From assembly GCA_938041275.1 (NCBI GenBank), contig CALISH010000125.1, forward strand, positions 1-27,826: a stretch of 27,826 nt of DNA. Direction: 5' to 3'. The stretch is from an uncultured Solobacterium sp. Its GTDB lineage: Bacteria; Bacillota_I; Bacilli_A; Erysipelotrichales; Erysipelotrichaceae. Below are positions 7,729 to 14,716 of the stretch, piece after piece. Under the pieces are notes generated by a model. The model made no database searches. It saw only the letters and a program-made list of their open reading frames with translations, and was not told the DNA's origin. Positions within the stretch are counted from its first letter, which is position 1. Every line of letters starts with the position of its first letter. The translations under genes were made by a program, and so were the position numbers.

Positions 7729-8433
7729 TTATTCCTCTCCTGTCTGAAATTGTTTTGTTGCTAAACGATACGCCTCTACTGGGTTTTCTGCTTTTGTGAT
7801 AGATCTTCCTACAACGATGTAGTCAGAACCTAATTGATGTGCGATTGCTGGTGTTGTAACACGCTTTTGATCACCCTTGCTATCTGTCGCAAAGCGAATA
7901 CCTGGAGTAACTGTTTGGAAGTCTTTTCCACATACCTTCTTTACGATTTCCACTTCTAATGGAGAACATACAACGCCATCACAGCCTGCCATTTTCGCAT
8001 TTAATGCGTATTGTGCAACTGTTTCCTGCATAGACTTTGGTATAAGTAATTCTTCGTGCATAGCTTCTTCAGTTGTACTTGTTAATTGTGTAACTGCAAG
8101 TAAAATTGCCTTACTACCATGATCATCTAATGCCTTGCGGGCAGCCTTCATCATCTCAATTGTTCCTGCCGCATGAACATTGACCATATCAACATCCAAC
8201 TGTGCAAGCATGCTCATCGCATGATAGACCGTATTAGGAATATCATGTAATTTCAAATCAAGAAAGATTTGATGTCCTTGCTGCTTGATTTGTCTAACGA
8301 TTTCTGGACCATTACCATAGAAGACTTCCATACCAATTTTAACGTATGGTTTTTCATCCTTGAACTGTTGTAGAAACTCTAATGTTTTTTCCTGGCTGTT
8401 AAAGTCACATGCGATGATTACTTCTTTACTCAT
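7729..8433 (-). CDS. pyrF: Orotidine 5'-phosphate decarboxylase
   Basis: This enzyme decarboxylates OMP to UMP, the last step of de novo pyrimidine synthesis. The 234-aa TIM barrel carries the catalytic motif FLDLKLHDIPNT, with D59, K61 and D64 in the active site. The C-terminal phosphate-binding segment YIVVGRSIT (about 205-213) is also present. The ATG is preceded by AGGAGGAG. Only 35 bases separate it from the stop of the upstream amino-acid transporter and no terminator is seen there, so read-through from that gene is possible. pyrE follows one base after its stop. Confidence 0.97.
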   Translation of the reverse strand: MSKEVIIACDFNSQEKTLEFLQQFKDEKPYVKIGMEVFYGNGPEIVRQIKQQGHQIFLDLKLHDIPNTVYHAMSMLAQLDVDMVNVHAAGTIEMMKAARKALDDHGSKAILLAVTQLTSTTEEAMHEELLIPKSMQETVAQYALNAKMAGCDGVVCSPLEVEIVKKVCGKDFQTVTPGIRFATDSKGDQKRVTTPAIAHQLGSDYIVVGRSITKAENPVEAYRLATKQFQTGEE

Positions 8434-8468
8434 TTTGTTCTCCTCCTGTATTTTATATATGAATTTGA

Positions 8469-9806
8469 TTATATTTTTTCGTATGCTTCTACGTCTAATG
8501 CTCCTTCACTCTTTGCAACCGCAATTGCACAAGCACTATCACCAACTACATTGAGCGATGTTACAAGCATCTCGATTGGACGATTGATTGCGAGGATTAA
8601 TGTATATGTCATTAATGCAAGTTCATTGTTGAAGCCTACACCACTTAGAATTGTAAAGAGGATGACAGCACCTGCACCAGGTGCTGCAGGTGTTCCTACA
8701 GATGCTACAATCGCTAAGAAACCGATAGTAAGGATACTTGTAAATGTCATTGGATAACCAGCACATCCAGCAATAAAGATTGTTGCGATAACCTGCATAA
8801 TAGCAGTACCATCCATATTAACCGTCATGCCAAGCGGAAGTACAAAGGATGCGATTTCTTCATGTACACCAAGTTCTTCAATTGTTGTCTTCATGTTTAG
8901 CGGAAGTGTTGCGGCACTGGAAGATGTTGAGAATCCAAATAACGCTACCTTAAATATCTTCTTTACAAATGGAATTGGATTTAAACCAGTTGATAATTTA
9001 ATAAACAACGCATAGCCAGTCACAAGTACAAGTAATAAGATACATACTGTTAAGAGTACATAAGCGATAGCAGGTTGTAGGTGCGTTACACCATAACTTG
9101 CACAAGTTCTAACAATTAAGCAAAAGATTGCGATAGGTCCAAAGTGATTGATTACAATATCTAAGAATACCGTTATAATTGCACTAATTTCTTCGCATAG
9201 TTTAACAAGTACTGTAACTTTATCCTGTAAATGATTGATACAGATACCTACCATCGCTGCACTAACTACTACCGCAAGTACGGCACCATTATTACCAAAT
9301 GCAGTAGTGATATTATTTGGAATCGCATTAACAACAATCATAAGAGGATTTTTAGCAGCCGTTCCTGTAGCTTGTGTTAAGTCTACGGCACTGTTTGTAA
9401 ATACTCCTGCATTATATGCCACAACTCCTACCAGTGCCGCAATCACAATGGCACATGTCGTTGTTAACATAAAGTATCCAATTGTCTTACCAGAGATACG
9501 ACCTAACTTCTTTGTATCTGAAATATGAATCATTGCCAGTACAATGCTTGTAAATACCATTGGGATAATAACTACTTGTAATGCGCGTACAAATAACTGA
9601 CCAACAATGTAGAAGATACCAATTGCTCTCTCATTTCCTTCTGCAGAAATATCTGCAAATAACAGATTGTTGATAGTGTTCCACAATTCTGCTTGATTTC
9701 CCTTGATTAATGTTTCTCTTAGAAAAATCACTAATAAACCAACAATGAGACCACAGCCTAATGCACCCATCATTTTCACTGTCAGTTTTTTCGAGCTCTT
9801 CTTCAT
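8469..9806 (-). CDS. DAACS-family dicarboxylate/amino acid:cation symporter
   Basis: This is a 445-aa secondary transporter of the glutamate-transporter fold. It shows the hairpin-1 serine-rich SSSAATLP (295-302), NMDGTA (330-335) in TM7, the hairpin-2 GTPAAPGAG (371-379) and the TM8 sequence ending NVVGD (419-423). In acidic amino-acid carriers TM8 has an Asp and an Arg (D394 and R397 of GltPh); here the aligned positions are E412 and V415. Loss of the arginine that binds the side-chain carboxylate argues for a neutral or other amino acid rather than Glu/Asp. The start is set by GGAGAAAG seven bases upstream. An open 40-codon extension upstream runs through a terminator hairpin and lacks a good site. 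Expression is likely controlled by the attenuator in its leader. Confidence 0.9.
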   Translation of the reverse strand: MKKSSKKLTVKMMGALGCGLIVGLLVIFLRETLIKGNQAELWNTINNLLFADISAEGNERAIGIFYIVGQLFVRALQVVIIPMVFTSIVLAMIHISDTKKLGRISGKTIGYFMLTTTCAIVIAALVGVVAYNAGVFTNSAVDLTQATGTAAKNPLMIVVNAIPNNITTAFGNNGAVLAVVVSAAMVGICINHLQDKVTVLVKLCEEISAIITVFLDIVINHFGPIAIFCLIVRTCASYGVTHLQPAIAYVLLTVCILLLVLVTGYALFIKLSTGLNPIPFVKKIFKVALFGFSTSSSAATLPLNMKTTIEELGVHEEIASFVLPLGMTVNMDGTAIMQVIATIFIAGCAGYPMTFTSILTIGFLAIVASVGTPAAPGAGAVILFTILSGVGFNNELALMTYTLILAINRPIEMLVTSLNVVGDSACAIAVAKSEGALDVEAYEKI

Positions 9807-9826
9807 ATTACTTTCTCCTTTTTCAT

Positions 9827-9863
9827 AAAAAAACAACCTTTGTACAAAATACACAAAGGTTGT
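9827..9863 (-). terminator. Leader terminator (attenuator) of the amino-acid transporter
   Basis: A perfect 11-bp stem (ACAACCTTTGT with ACAAAGGTTGT, 9-nt loop) is followed on the minus strand by a run of T. It lies only about 20 bases before the transporter start codon and downstream of its promoter, so it would stop transcription before the gene unless prevented. Confidence 0.85.
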
Positions 9864-9909
9864 AAGTAATCTATTACAAGTTCCTCTAAAAAAAACTACT
9901 AGAGTGTAA
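9860..9909 (-). promoter_or_regulatory. Candidate antiterminator/anti-antiterminator region
   Basis: In the minus-strand RNA, segment 9874-9879 (TTGTAA) can pair with 9860-9865 (TTACAA), which overlaps the 5' arm of the terminator. It can instead pair with 9905-9909 (TTACA), supported by a second 5-bp helix (9884-9888 with 9900-9904). The two pairings are mutually exclusive, as in a transcriptional switch. I do not recognise a known riboswitch or T-box consensus. The motif ATAGATTAC occurs twice in this leader. Confidence 0.5.
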
Positions 9910-9968
9910 TCTATCATCGCCTTCATAGTATCTCGTACTATATTAAAGCCTGTTTTTTTCTGTTAATT

Positions 9969-9997
9969 AGGATACAATATCCAATCCTATTCGTCAA
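9969..9997 (-). promoter_or_regulatory. Promoter of the amino-acid transporter
   Basis: A -35 TTGACG (9992-9997) and a -10 TATCCT (9969-9974) are spaced by 17 bases on the minus strand. The -35 overlaps the stop codon of the upstream esterase gene. A dyad GGATA-caa-TATCC (9970-9982) overlaps the -10 and could be an operator. The predicted leader is about 150 nt. Confidence 0.6.
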
Positions 9998-11073
9998 TAA
10001 TGAATTACAGAACTTGACATATCCCGCTTCGCTATCATCTGACTAAGAATTGGTAAAGCGTTAAAGATATACAATCTTTTCGCATGATAGTCATGTTCTT
10101 CATTCTCGGCAAGCAATAATGTGAAATTCCCTTTCACTTCATCACTATCATAGTGAAACATGTCTGGATGTTGTTTCATATCTTCTATCTGCATCTTAAC
10201 TGTTCGATACGAAAAATCCTTTGTGCCTGTCAAGGTTAATACATAAAAGTCATCCGCTGTATATCCTTGTGCGGTGATTGCGTTTTCTAATAATTGTGCA
10301 ATCCAACTTGGATTATCACGTCCATATTGATCTACAGTTGTATGATTGCCCCAATATAACGATCCGCTAAATGGCACATAGTATCTAAAGTATCTCATGC
10401 TATCCATCATGCGATACCATGTTGTAACGGCACCCATGGAAAATCCTAAGAAGATACGATGGTCTCTTGAAGCGATTAAATCTTCCTCGCTAGTAGAACT
10501 AGCATAGGTACGATATGTATTTTCAAATTGCGGTATCAAATCATTCTGCAACTCTTTCCCAAATGCCTCGGTTAAACTTGCATCATAATCATCTGTATCC
10601 ATATCCACATTATCGTGATAATAGGACGCAAACACCATTAACATTGGTTTCATCTCTTTTTTTTCAATCAGATGATCAATTACATTTTTAATATCTGTTA
10701 AATCATCTAATTCACCCGGAAAAGAAGTTACATCTCCCGTATGACCATGCATGGTATAGACAACATCATATCGTTCTGTACTTGTTTCGTATCCATACGG
10801 AATATATACATACGCATATTTCTTCATGACTCTGTTTTGATAATCATAGGTATTTGTCATGTAGTCAAAGCGTACAACTTTACCCTGTTGTTTTGCGGGG
10901 GCCATATATCCTTCAGGTACGTTGTGTATCCCTAACGAAATAGATGAGTTTTTCTGGATTTCTAGGTACGGTTGAAATACCAGCTCTACTGAATCATCTG
11001 AGTTTTTCTTTGTCGTACATCCGACTAGGATTGAAGTCACTAATAGGATTACGATAATCAATTTCTTCATCAT
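9994..11073 (-). CDS. Lipoprotein esterase of the alpha/beta-hydrolase (esterase D/CE1-like) type
   Basis: This 359-aa protein has a lipoprotein signal peptide with lipobox LVGC (C19), so it is probably anchored outside the membrane. The mature part looks like the putative-esterase family that includes feruloyl and acetyl xylan esterases. It has strand-rich VYIPYGYE (about 89-96), the oxyanion region MHGHTGD (108-114), the nucleophile elbow GFSMG (S212), a candidate acid D286 in TGTKD, and a candidate His in EEHDYH (H327 or H330). The substrate is unknown; esterified plant polysaccharide or a cell-surface ester are both possible. It follows comEB by 39 bases with a hairpin between. Two adjacent ATGs follow GAAGG. 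Confidence 0.8.
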   Translation of the reverse strand: MMKKLIIVILLVTSILVGCTTKKNSDDSVELVFQPYLEIQKNSSISLGIHNVPEGYMAPAKQQGKVVRFDYMTNTYDYQNRVMKKYAYVYIPYGYETSTERYDVVYTMHGHTGDVTSFPGELDDLTDIKNVIDHLIEKKEMKPMLMVFASYYHDNVDMDTDDYDASLTEAFGKELQNDLIPQFENTYRTYASSTSEEDLIASRDHRIFLGFSMGAVTTWYRMMDSMRYFRYYVPFSGSLYWGNHTTVDQYGRDNPSWIAQLLENAITAQGYTADDFYVLTLTGTKDFSYRTVKMQIEDMKQHPDMFHYDSDEVKGNFTLLLAENEEHDYHAKRLYIFNALPILSQMIAKRDMSSSVIHY

Positions 11074-11097
11074 TACCTTCTTTCATTAGAAAGTGAG

Positions 11098-11136
11098 AAG
11101 ATTCCAAATCTTCTATAATTCTGGATTTGGAATCTT
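11098..11136 (-). other. Intercistronic hairpin at the comEB 3' end
   Basis: A perfect 13-bp stem (11098-11110 with 11124-11136) has a 13-nt loop containing the comEB stop codon. On the minus strand no T tract follows, so it is more likely an mRNA-stabilising or processing hairpin than a full terminator. It lies just before the esterase gene. On the plus strand it is followed by TTTTC. Confidence 0.6.
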
Positions 11137-11607
11137 TTCAACACTTAAATGAATTGTATCTTTGAGTTGTACTAACTCTACACCAGCAGCTTTTAACATA
11201 CGCTTGCTGGCGATATTAGTATCTACTCCATTATATTTATCAGATTCATAGACAATGCGATGAATGCCAGATTGTATAATTGCCTTCGCACATTCATTGC
11301 ATGGGAATAAGGATACATAAATCGTACATCCTGCAACCGGCCACTTCGAATTTAAAATAGCATTCAACTCTGCATGTACGACAAAAGCATACTTAGAGTC
11401 TAAAGTATCACCATCACGTCCCCAAGGGAAAACTTCATCTGAACATCCTTTTGGAAATCCATTATATCCAACAGATACAACGCGGTGGTTATCATCAACA
11501 ATCGCGGCACCAACCTTTGTATTAGGATCTTTTGAACGTAAGGCTGATAAATGAGCTAGTCCCATAAAATACTCGTCCCAACTTAAGATGTTATCTTGTT
11601 TTGTCAT
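11113..11607 (-). CDS. comEB: dCMP deaminase family protein (ComEB-like)
   Basis: This is a 164-aa zinc-dependent deoxycytidylate deaminase, converting dCMP to dUMP for dTMP synthesis. The zinc and catalytic motifs are HAELNAI (H78, E80) and PCNECAK (C103, C106). SVGYNGFPKGCSD (45-57) matches the substrate-binding segment of the family. In Bacillus the orthologue comEB sits in the comE competence locus, but no com genes are near here. Its neighbour upstream is the rhomboid gene, whose stop is three bases before this ATG. The ribosome binding site AAAGGAA lies in that gene's last codons, indicating coupled translation. Confidence 0.93.
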   Translation of the reverse strand: MTKQDNILSWDEYFMGLAHLSALRSKDPNTKVGAAIVDDNHRVVSVGYNGFPKGCSDEVFPWGRDGDTLDSKYAFVVHAELNAILNSKWPVAGCTIYVSLFPCNECAKAIIQSGIHRIVYESDKYNGVDTNIASKRMLKAAGVELVQLKDTIHLSVEKIPNPEL

Positions 11608-11610
11608 AAA

Positions 11611-12411
11611 CTATTCCTTTCCTAGAACCTGTACAAATCCATCATCTAATCCATATACAGTATCCAATCTTTCAGCCAAGAAATAAGAATACTGATGCAA
11701 TGGACTATCATTCAAAATTTGCAATACCTTTAAATCAGTCCCTAGATATCGAGAGCGTGTTGGAATAAAATGATTCTGCCATGAAATAAAACATAAAACT
11801 CCAACTAACCCAACAAAAGCAACAATATGATTTACACGTTTACTAATCTCTGCTTTATCTGTTGTAATAAATCCATATATAATAAATCCTGTCACAAAAC
11901 CACCTAAATGTGCGTGTACAGAAATATTCGGCAAGAAGTTCAATAAGAGATTAATAAACAACATATTCACGAGGGCTGCACGTACCGGAGGCATTCTCCA
12001 ACCACCTGTACGTAAAATTAGTGTTACATACGCTGCTAGTAACCCATAAATACCACCAGAAAGTCCTACAACAAAACTATTTTCTGGTGAAGCTAGTACA
12101 AATAGAGATCCCACAATAATTGAGGGTATTAGTATCAACAGATATCTTTTAATTCCTAATAATGGTTCAAAGACTTTGCCGAGTGATAATAAAGCCATCA
12201 TGTTCATCGCTAAATGCCATAAATGAACATGCACAAACCCTGCTGTTAATAATCGCCAAAACTCACCTGCTAAAACAAAAGGTTTATAGAAAGCACCAAT
12301 CAAAATTGAATTTGTAATTGTACTATCACTAGGAAATAATTGAATAAACACCCATACCACAAAACATATTGCGATAATACTATTTGTCGCAATTGTCTTT
12401 CTTTGTTTCAT
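11611..12411 (-). CDS. Rhomboid family intramembrane serine protease
   Basis: This 266-aa protein has about six or seven membrane helices. It contains the rhomboid signatures: HLWHLAMNM (H66, N70) in helix 2, the catalytic serine in GLSGGIYG (S118), and the catalytic histidine in HAHLGGFVTGF (H168). Such enzymes cleave membrane proteins within or near the bilayer; the substrate is unknown. The start codon overlaps the rluD stop as TAATG, and a GAGGG site lies a few bases upstream, so it is translationally coupled to rluD. The C-terminal roughly 55 residues are soluble and not recognised. Confidence 0.93.
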   Translation of the reverse strand: MKQRKTIATNSIIAICFVVWVFIQLFPSDSTITNSILIGAFYKPFVLAGEFWRLLTAGFVHVHLWHLAMNMMALLSLGKVFEPLLGIKRYLLILIPSIIVGSLFVLASPENSFVVGLSGGIYGLLAAYVTLILRTGGWRMPPVRAALVNMLFINLLLNFLPNISVHAHLGGFVTGFIIYGFITTDKAEISKRVNHIVAFVGLVGVLCFISWQNHFIPTRSRYLGTDLKVLQILNDSPLHQYSYFLAERLDTVYGLDDGFVQVLGKE

Positions 12412-13325
12412 TAGGCTACCCTCTTACGAAGAATATTTAATAACTTTTCAAAGTATTCTGGTAGTGGTGCGTGGAATGTCATCGTTTCCCCAGTTGTAGG
12501 ATGAACTAACGTTAATTCACTGGCGTGTAGTACCTGACCTTGTGTATCCATATATGGACATGGTTGTCCATACTTATCATCACCCATCACAGGATGGTTG
12601 ATATATTTCATATGTGCTCTAATTTGATGAGTTCTTCCTGTTTCTAAACGACATTCTAGATAAGTTGCGACATTAAAACGTTCTAATACATGGAAATGCG
12701 TTCTAGCATCACGACTATTTTCTTCAGTTACCTTCATGCGTTGGCGATCACGCGGATCACGTCCAATCGGCGCATCTACTAAACCATCATCATGCGTAAT
12801 GTTTCCAACAACGATTGTCTTATAGACACGATGACAAGTCTTATTCTCTAACTGCTTAGCAATCGCTTCGTGTGCTTTGTCATTCTTGCATGCCACAATA
12901 CAACCTGTCGTATCTTTATCGATACGATGAACGATACCTGGACGAATCACACCATTAATACCCGATAAATCCTTACAATGATATAACAGTGCATTTACCA
13001 TCGTATTGGAATAATTACCAGGAGCTGGATGAACAACCATACCCTTTGGCTTATTAATAACGATAATATCATGATCTTCATACAGAATATCTAATGGAAT
13101 ATTCTCAGGAAGAATATCTACCGGACGATCCTCAGGTACATCGCAAATGATTTCATCTCCAGTTACAACTTTCAATGAACTCTTTGCGACTTTTCCATTG
13201 ACGAATATCATGCCATCATCTGCGAGCTGTTGCACGCGTGTTCTAGATAGTTCTGTATTTGAACTTAGATATTTATCTAATCTTTCTTTTGTATCATCAC
13301 TTACGATCCACGTTTGTTTTGCCAT
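12411..13325 (-). CDS. rluD: 23S rRNA pseudouridine synthase, RluD/RluA family
   Basis: The 304-aa protein has an N-terminal S4 RNA-binding domain (about 14-60) followed by the RluA-type pseudouridine synthase domain. The catalytic motif is HRIDKDTTG, with D136 as the nucleophile, and GRTHQIRAHM lies near residue 230. RluD-like enzymes modify 23S rRNA helix 69 uridines, but Firmicutes carry several paralogues (for example YlyB, next to lspA), so the exact target is inferred. Its start is inside the end of lspA (29-base overlap), preceded by GGAAGGAAGAG. The lspA-rluD pairing is common in Firmicutes. Confidence 0.93.
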   Translation of the reverse strand: MAKQTWIVSDDTKERLDKYLSSNTELSRTRVQQLADDGMIFVNGKVAKSSLKVVTGDEIICDVPEDRPVDILPENIPLDILYEDHDIIVINKPKGMVVHPAPGNYSNTMVNALLYHCKDLSGINGVIRPGIVHRIDKDTTGCIVACKNDKAHEAIAKQLENKTCHRVYKTIVVGNITHDDGLVDAPIGRDPRDRQRMKVTEENSRDARTHFHVLERFNVATYLECRLETGRTHQIRAHMKYINHPVMGDDKYGQPCPYMDTQGQVLHASELTLVHPTTGETMTFHAPLPEYFEKLLNILRKRVA

Positions 13326-13764
13326 TTTTCTCTTCCTTCCATGTTGCGATTAGCAATAAGAATACACCAATACATAAAGCCATGTCCGCAACATTAAACA
13401 CTGGGAAATCATAGCCAAAAATATAGAAATTTAAGAAGTCTCTAACATAATTTAAGAAGAGACGGTCAATCAGATTCCCTGCCGCACCACCTATCATTAA
13501 TGCAAGAGATATTCCTGTTAAAATATCTGGTTTCTTTACAAATAGATACCAACCCATAAGACCAATCGCCACTGCCGCAACAAGAGCAAGTACGCCCTGT
13601 TGTCCAGATAGTAATGACCATGCCATACCAGTGTTTTGTACATATGTAATATGAAAGAAACCTTCTATTACAGGAATATCATGAAACAGCCCTAAACTAG
13701 CTGCCCACATCTTTGAAAATAAATCAATTAATACTGTAACGATAATAATACCGATATAAATCAT
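13297..13764 (-). CDS. lspA: Lipoprotein signal peptidase II
   Basis: This enzyme removes the signal peptide of prolipoproteins after lipid modification. The 155-aa protein has four membrane helices and the conserved blocks YVQNTGMAWS (41-50), NLIDR (97-101, catalytic D100) and FNVAD (123-127, catalytic D127). I set the start at MIYIGIII because GAGGTAG precedes it at the right distance. The longer open frame adds 16 residues that overlap the upstream gene. Likely substrates in this window are BmpA and the lipoprotein esterase. It is co-transcribed with rluD. Confidence 0.95.
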   Translation of the reverse strand: MIYIGIIIVTVLIDLFSKMWAASLGLFHDIPVIEGFFHITYVQNTGMAWSLLSGQQGVLALVAAVAIGLMGWYLFVKKPDILTGISLALMIGGAAGNLIDRLFLNYVRDFLNFYIFGYDFPVFNVADMALCIGVFLLLIATWKEEKNGKTNVDRK

Positions 13765-13771
13765 AACTACC

Positions 13772-14317
13772 TCAATTCTTTCGTAAACTACACTTCTTTG
13801 TAAATACCGCAAACTCTAAAAGCTCAAAAGGTTCAAAGCGAGAAATTAACTTTTCATACGCCGCTTCAAACATTGCCCCATCCGTTTCTTCCATTAATCT
13901 CTTTTGCAGCTTTTCGTGTAATAGCGTTGATTCTTCTTTGGTGAATACTTCATGTCGTACTGCTACAACTTCATCATTTACGTTCACAAAGACTATCTCA
14001 AATCCGAAAGGATGCTTTGATTTGATTGCTTCAATAAATTCTGCATCTCCATCCTTTGCATAGAATGGTAAATCACTAGCTTCTAAACAATCAAATATCT
14101 CTAATACAAATGCATCGATAATACCTTTTTGAATAAAGGATACTGTTACATCAGATGTCTTTAATCTACTTCGTTCCTCTTGTGTCCAAATATCATCCTT
14201 TACTACAAATAAGAATGTATTATCTTTAAAATCAATCCAAATCCCATTTTCACAAGAAGGATATTTCTGACCAACTTGAAAAATTGTATGTGTAGTGTTT
14301 TGATTCATGTTACTCAT
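13772..14317 (-). CDS. Hypothetical protein
   Basis: This is a 181-aa acidic soluble protein that I do not recognise. It has no signal peptide and no membrane helix. The first half is strand-rich (WIDFKDNTFLFVV, VTVSFIQKGIIDAFVLEI), and the last 55 residues look helical and are rich in Glu and Lys. A start codon with a strong AGGAGGA site and tight packing (24 bases after the DUF4298 gene, 7 before lspA) support it as a real expressed gene. Its job cannot be inferred from its neighbours. Confidence 0.75.
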   Translation of the reverse strand: MSNMNQNTTHTIFQVGQKYPSCENGIWIDFKDNTFLFVVKDDIWTQEERSRLKTSDVTVSFIQKGIIDAFVLEIFDCLEASDLPFYAKDGDAEFIEAIKSKHPFGFEIVFVNVNDEVVAVRHEVFTKEESTLLHEKLQKRLMEETDGAMFEAAYEKLISRFEPFELLEFAVFTKKCSLRKN

Positions 14318-14341
14318 TTTAACATCCTCCTATCAAATACT

Positions 14342-14659
14342 TTAGTGTTTCTTTAAGAAGTTTGTTACAAACTCAAGCTGTGATAATGCATAATGATACA
14401 TATCGCCAATCATATTGTATGCAAGATCTTCCGATAGAACCCCACAAGCTAAATCTTCAGGAAGTTTTCCTGCACTATGTGCTTGTGCATCATCAAACCA
14501 ATCTTGGCTACTATAATACTTACTAACCACATCATACTTTTTCATGACACGCTTTAATTTCTTAGTTGCCTTGATTGTTTCTTCTAGGACAGCAGTTACT
14601 TCGTTCATGTTTGCTTCCATTGTTTCAATACGTTGTACCTGTTTTGTTTTCTTTTTCAT
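14342..14659 (-). CDS. DUF4298 domain protein
   Basis: This is a 105-aa protein with an N-terminal helical, coiled-coil-like half (QVQRIETMEANMNEVTAVL onward) and the DUF4298 pattern YYSSQDWFDDAQA...GKLPEDL..GVLSEDLAYNM. DUF4298 proteins are small Firmicutes proteins with no known function, as far as I know. I took the start encoding MKKKTKQ because GGGTGAT lies just upstream; a longer frame of 23 extra codons overlaps the mutase terminator. It is the first gene after that terminator, so it probably begins the operon running through lspA to comEB. Confidence 0.82.
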   Translation of the reverse strand: MKKKTKQVQRIETMEANMNEVTAVLEETIKATKKLKRVMKKYDVVSKYYSSQDWFDDAQAHSAGKLPEDLACGVLSEDLAYNMIGDMYHYALSQLEFVTNFLKKH

Positions 14660-14675
14660 AGTTATCACCCATAAC

Positions 14676-14684
14676 ATTTTACCA
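14676..14684 (-). promoter_or_regulatory. Extended -10 promoter of the DUF4298-lspA-comEB operon
   Basis: TGGTAAAAT on the minus strand is a TGn-extended -10 (TAAAAT, 14676-14681), 16 bases before the chosen start codon. It lies immediately downstream of the terminator of the phospho-sugar mutase gene. No clear -35 is seen. Confidence 0.45.
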
Positions 14685-14694
14685 TAAGTTAGAA

Positions 14695-14716
14695 AAAGAT
14701 ACCCTAAGGTATCTTT
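14695..14716 (-). terminator. Intrinsic terminator of the phospho-sugar mutase gene
   Basis: A perfect 9-bp stem (AAAGATACC with GGTATCTTT) with a 4-nt loop is followed on the minus strand by further T residues. It overlaps the last two bases of the stop codon of the mutase. Confidence 0.75.

Noticed and set aside
8434..8468. Possible separate promoter for pyrF-pyrE
   Set aside because: AT-rich TATATAAAAT lies there, but a start from it would leave almost no room for the ribosome binding site; read-through from the transporter is equally possible.
9235..9528. Plus-strand open frame of 97 codons inside the amino-acid transporter gene
   Set aside because: Ala/Thr/Ile-rich composition mirrors the hydrophobic codons of the transporter on the other strand; no ribosome binding site.
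9807..9968. T-box leader for the amino-acid transporter
   Set aside because: No T-box sequence (AGGGTGG-type) or specifier-loop architecture, and the leader is too short.
7095..11073. Horizontally acquired island
   Set aside because: Codon use and base composition look like the flanking genes, and no integrase, repeat pair or tRNA boundary is visible.
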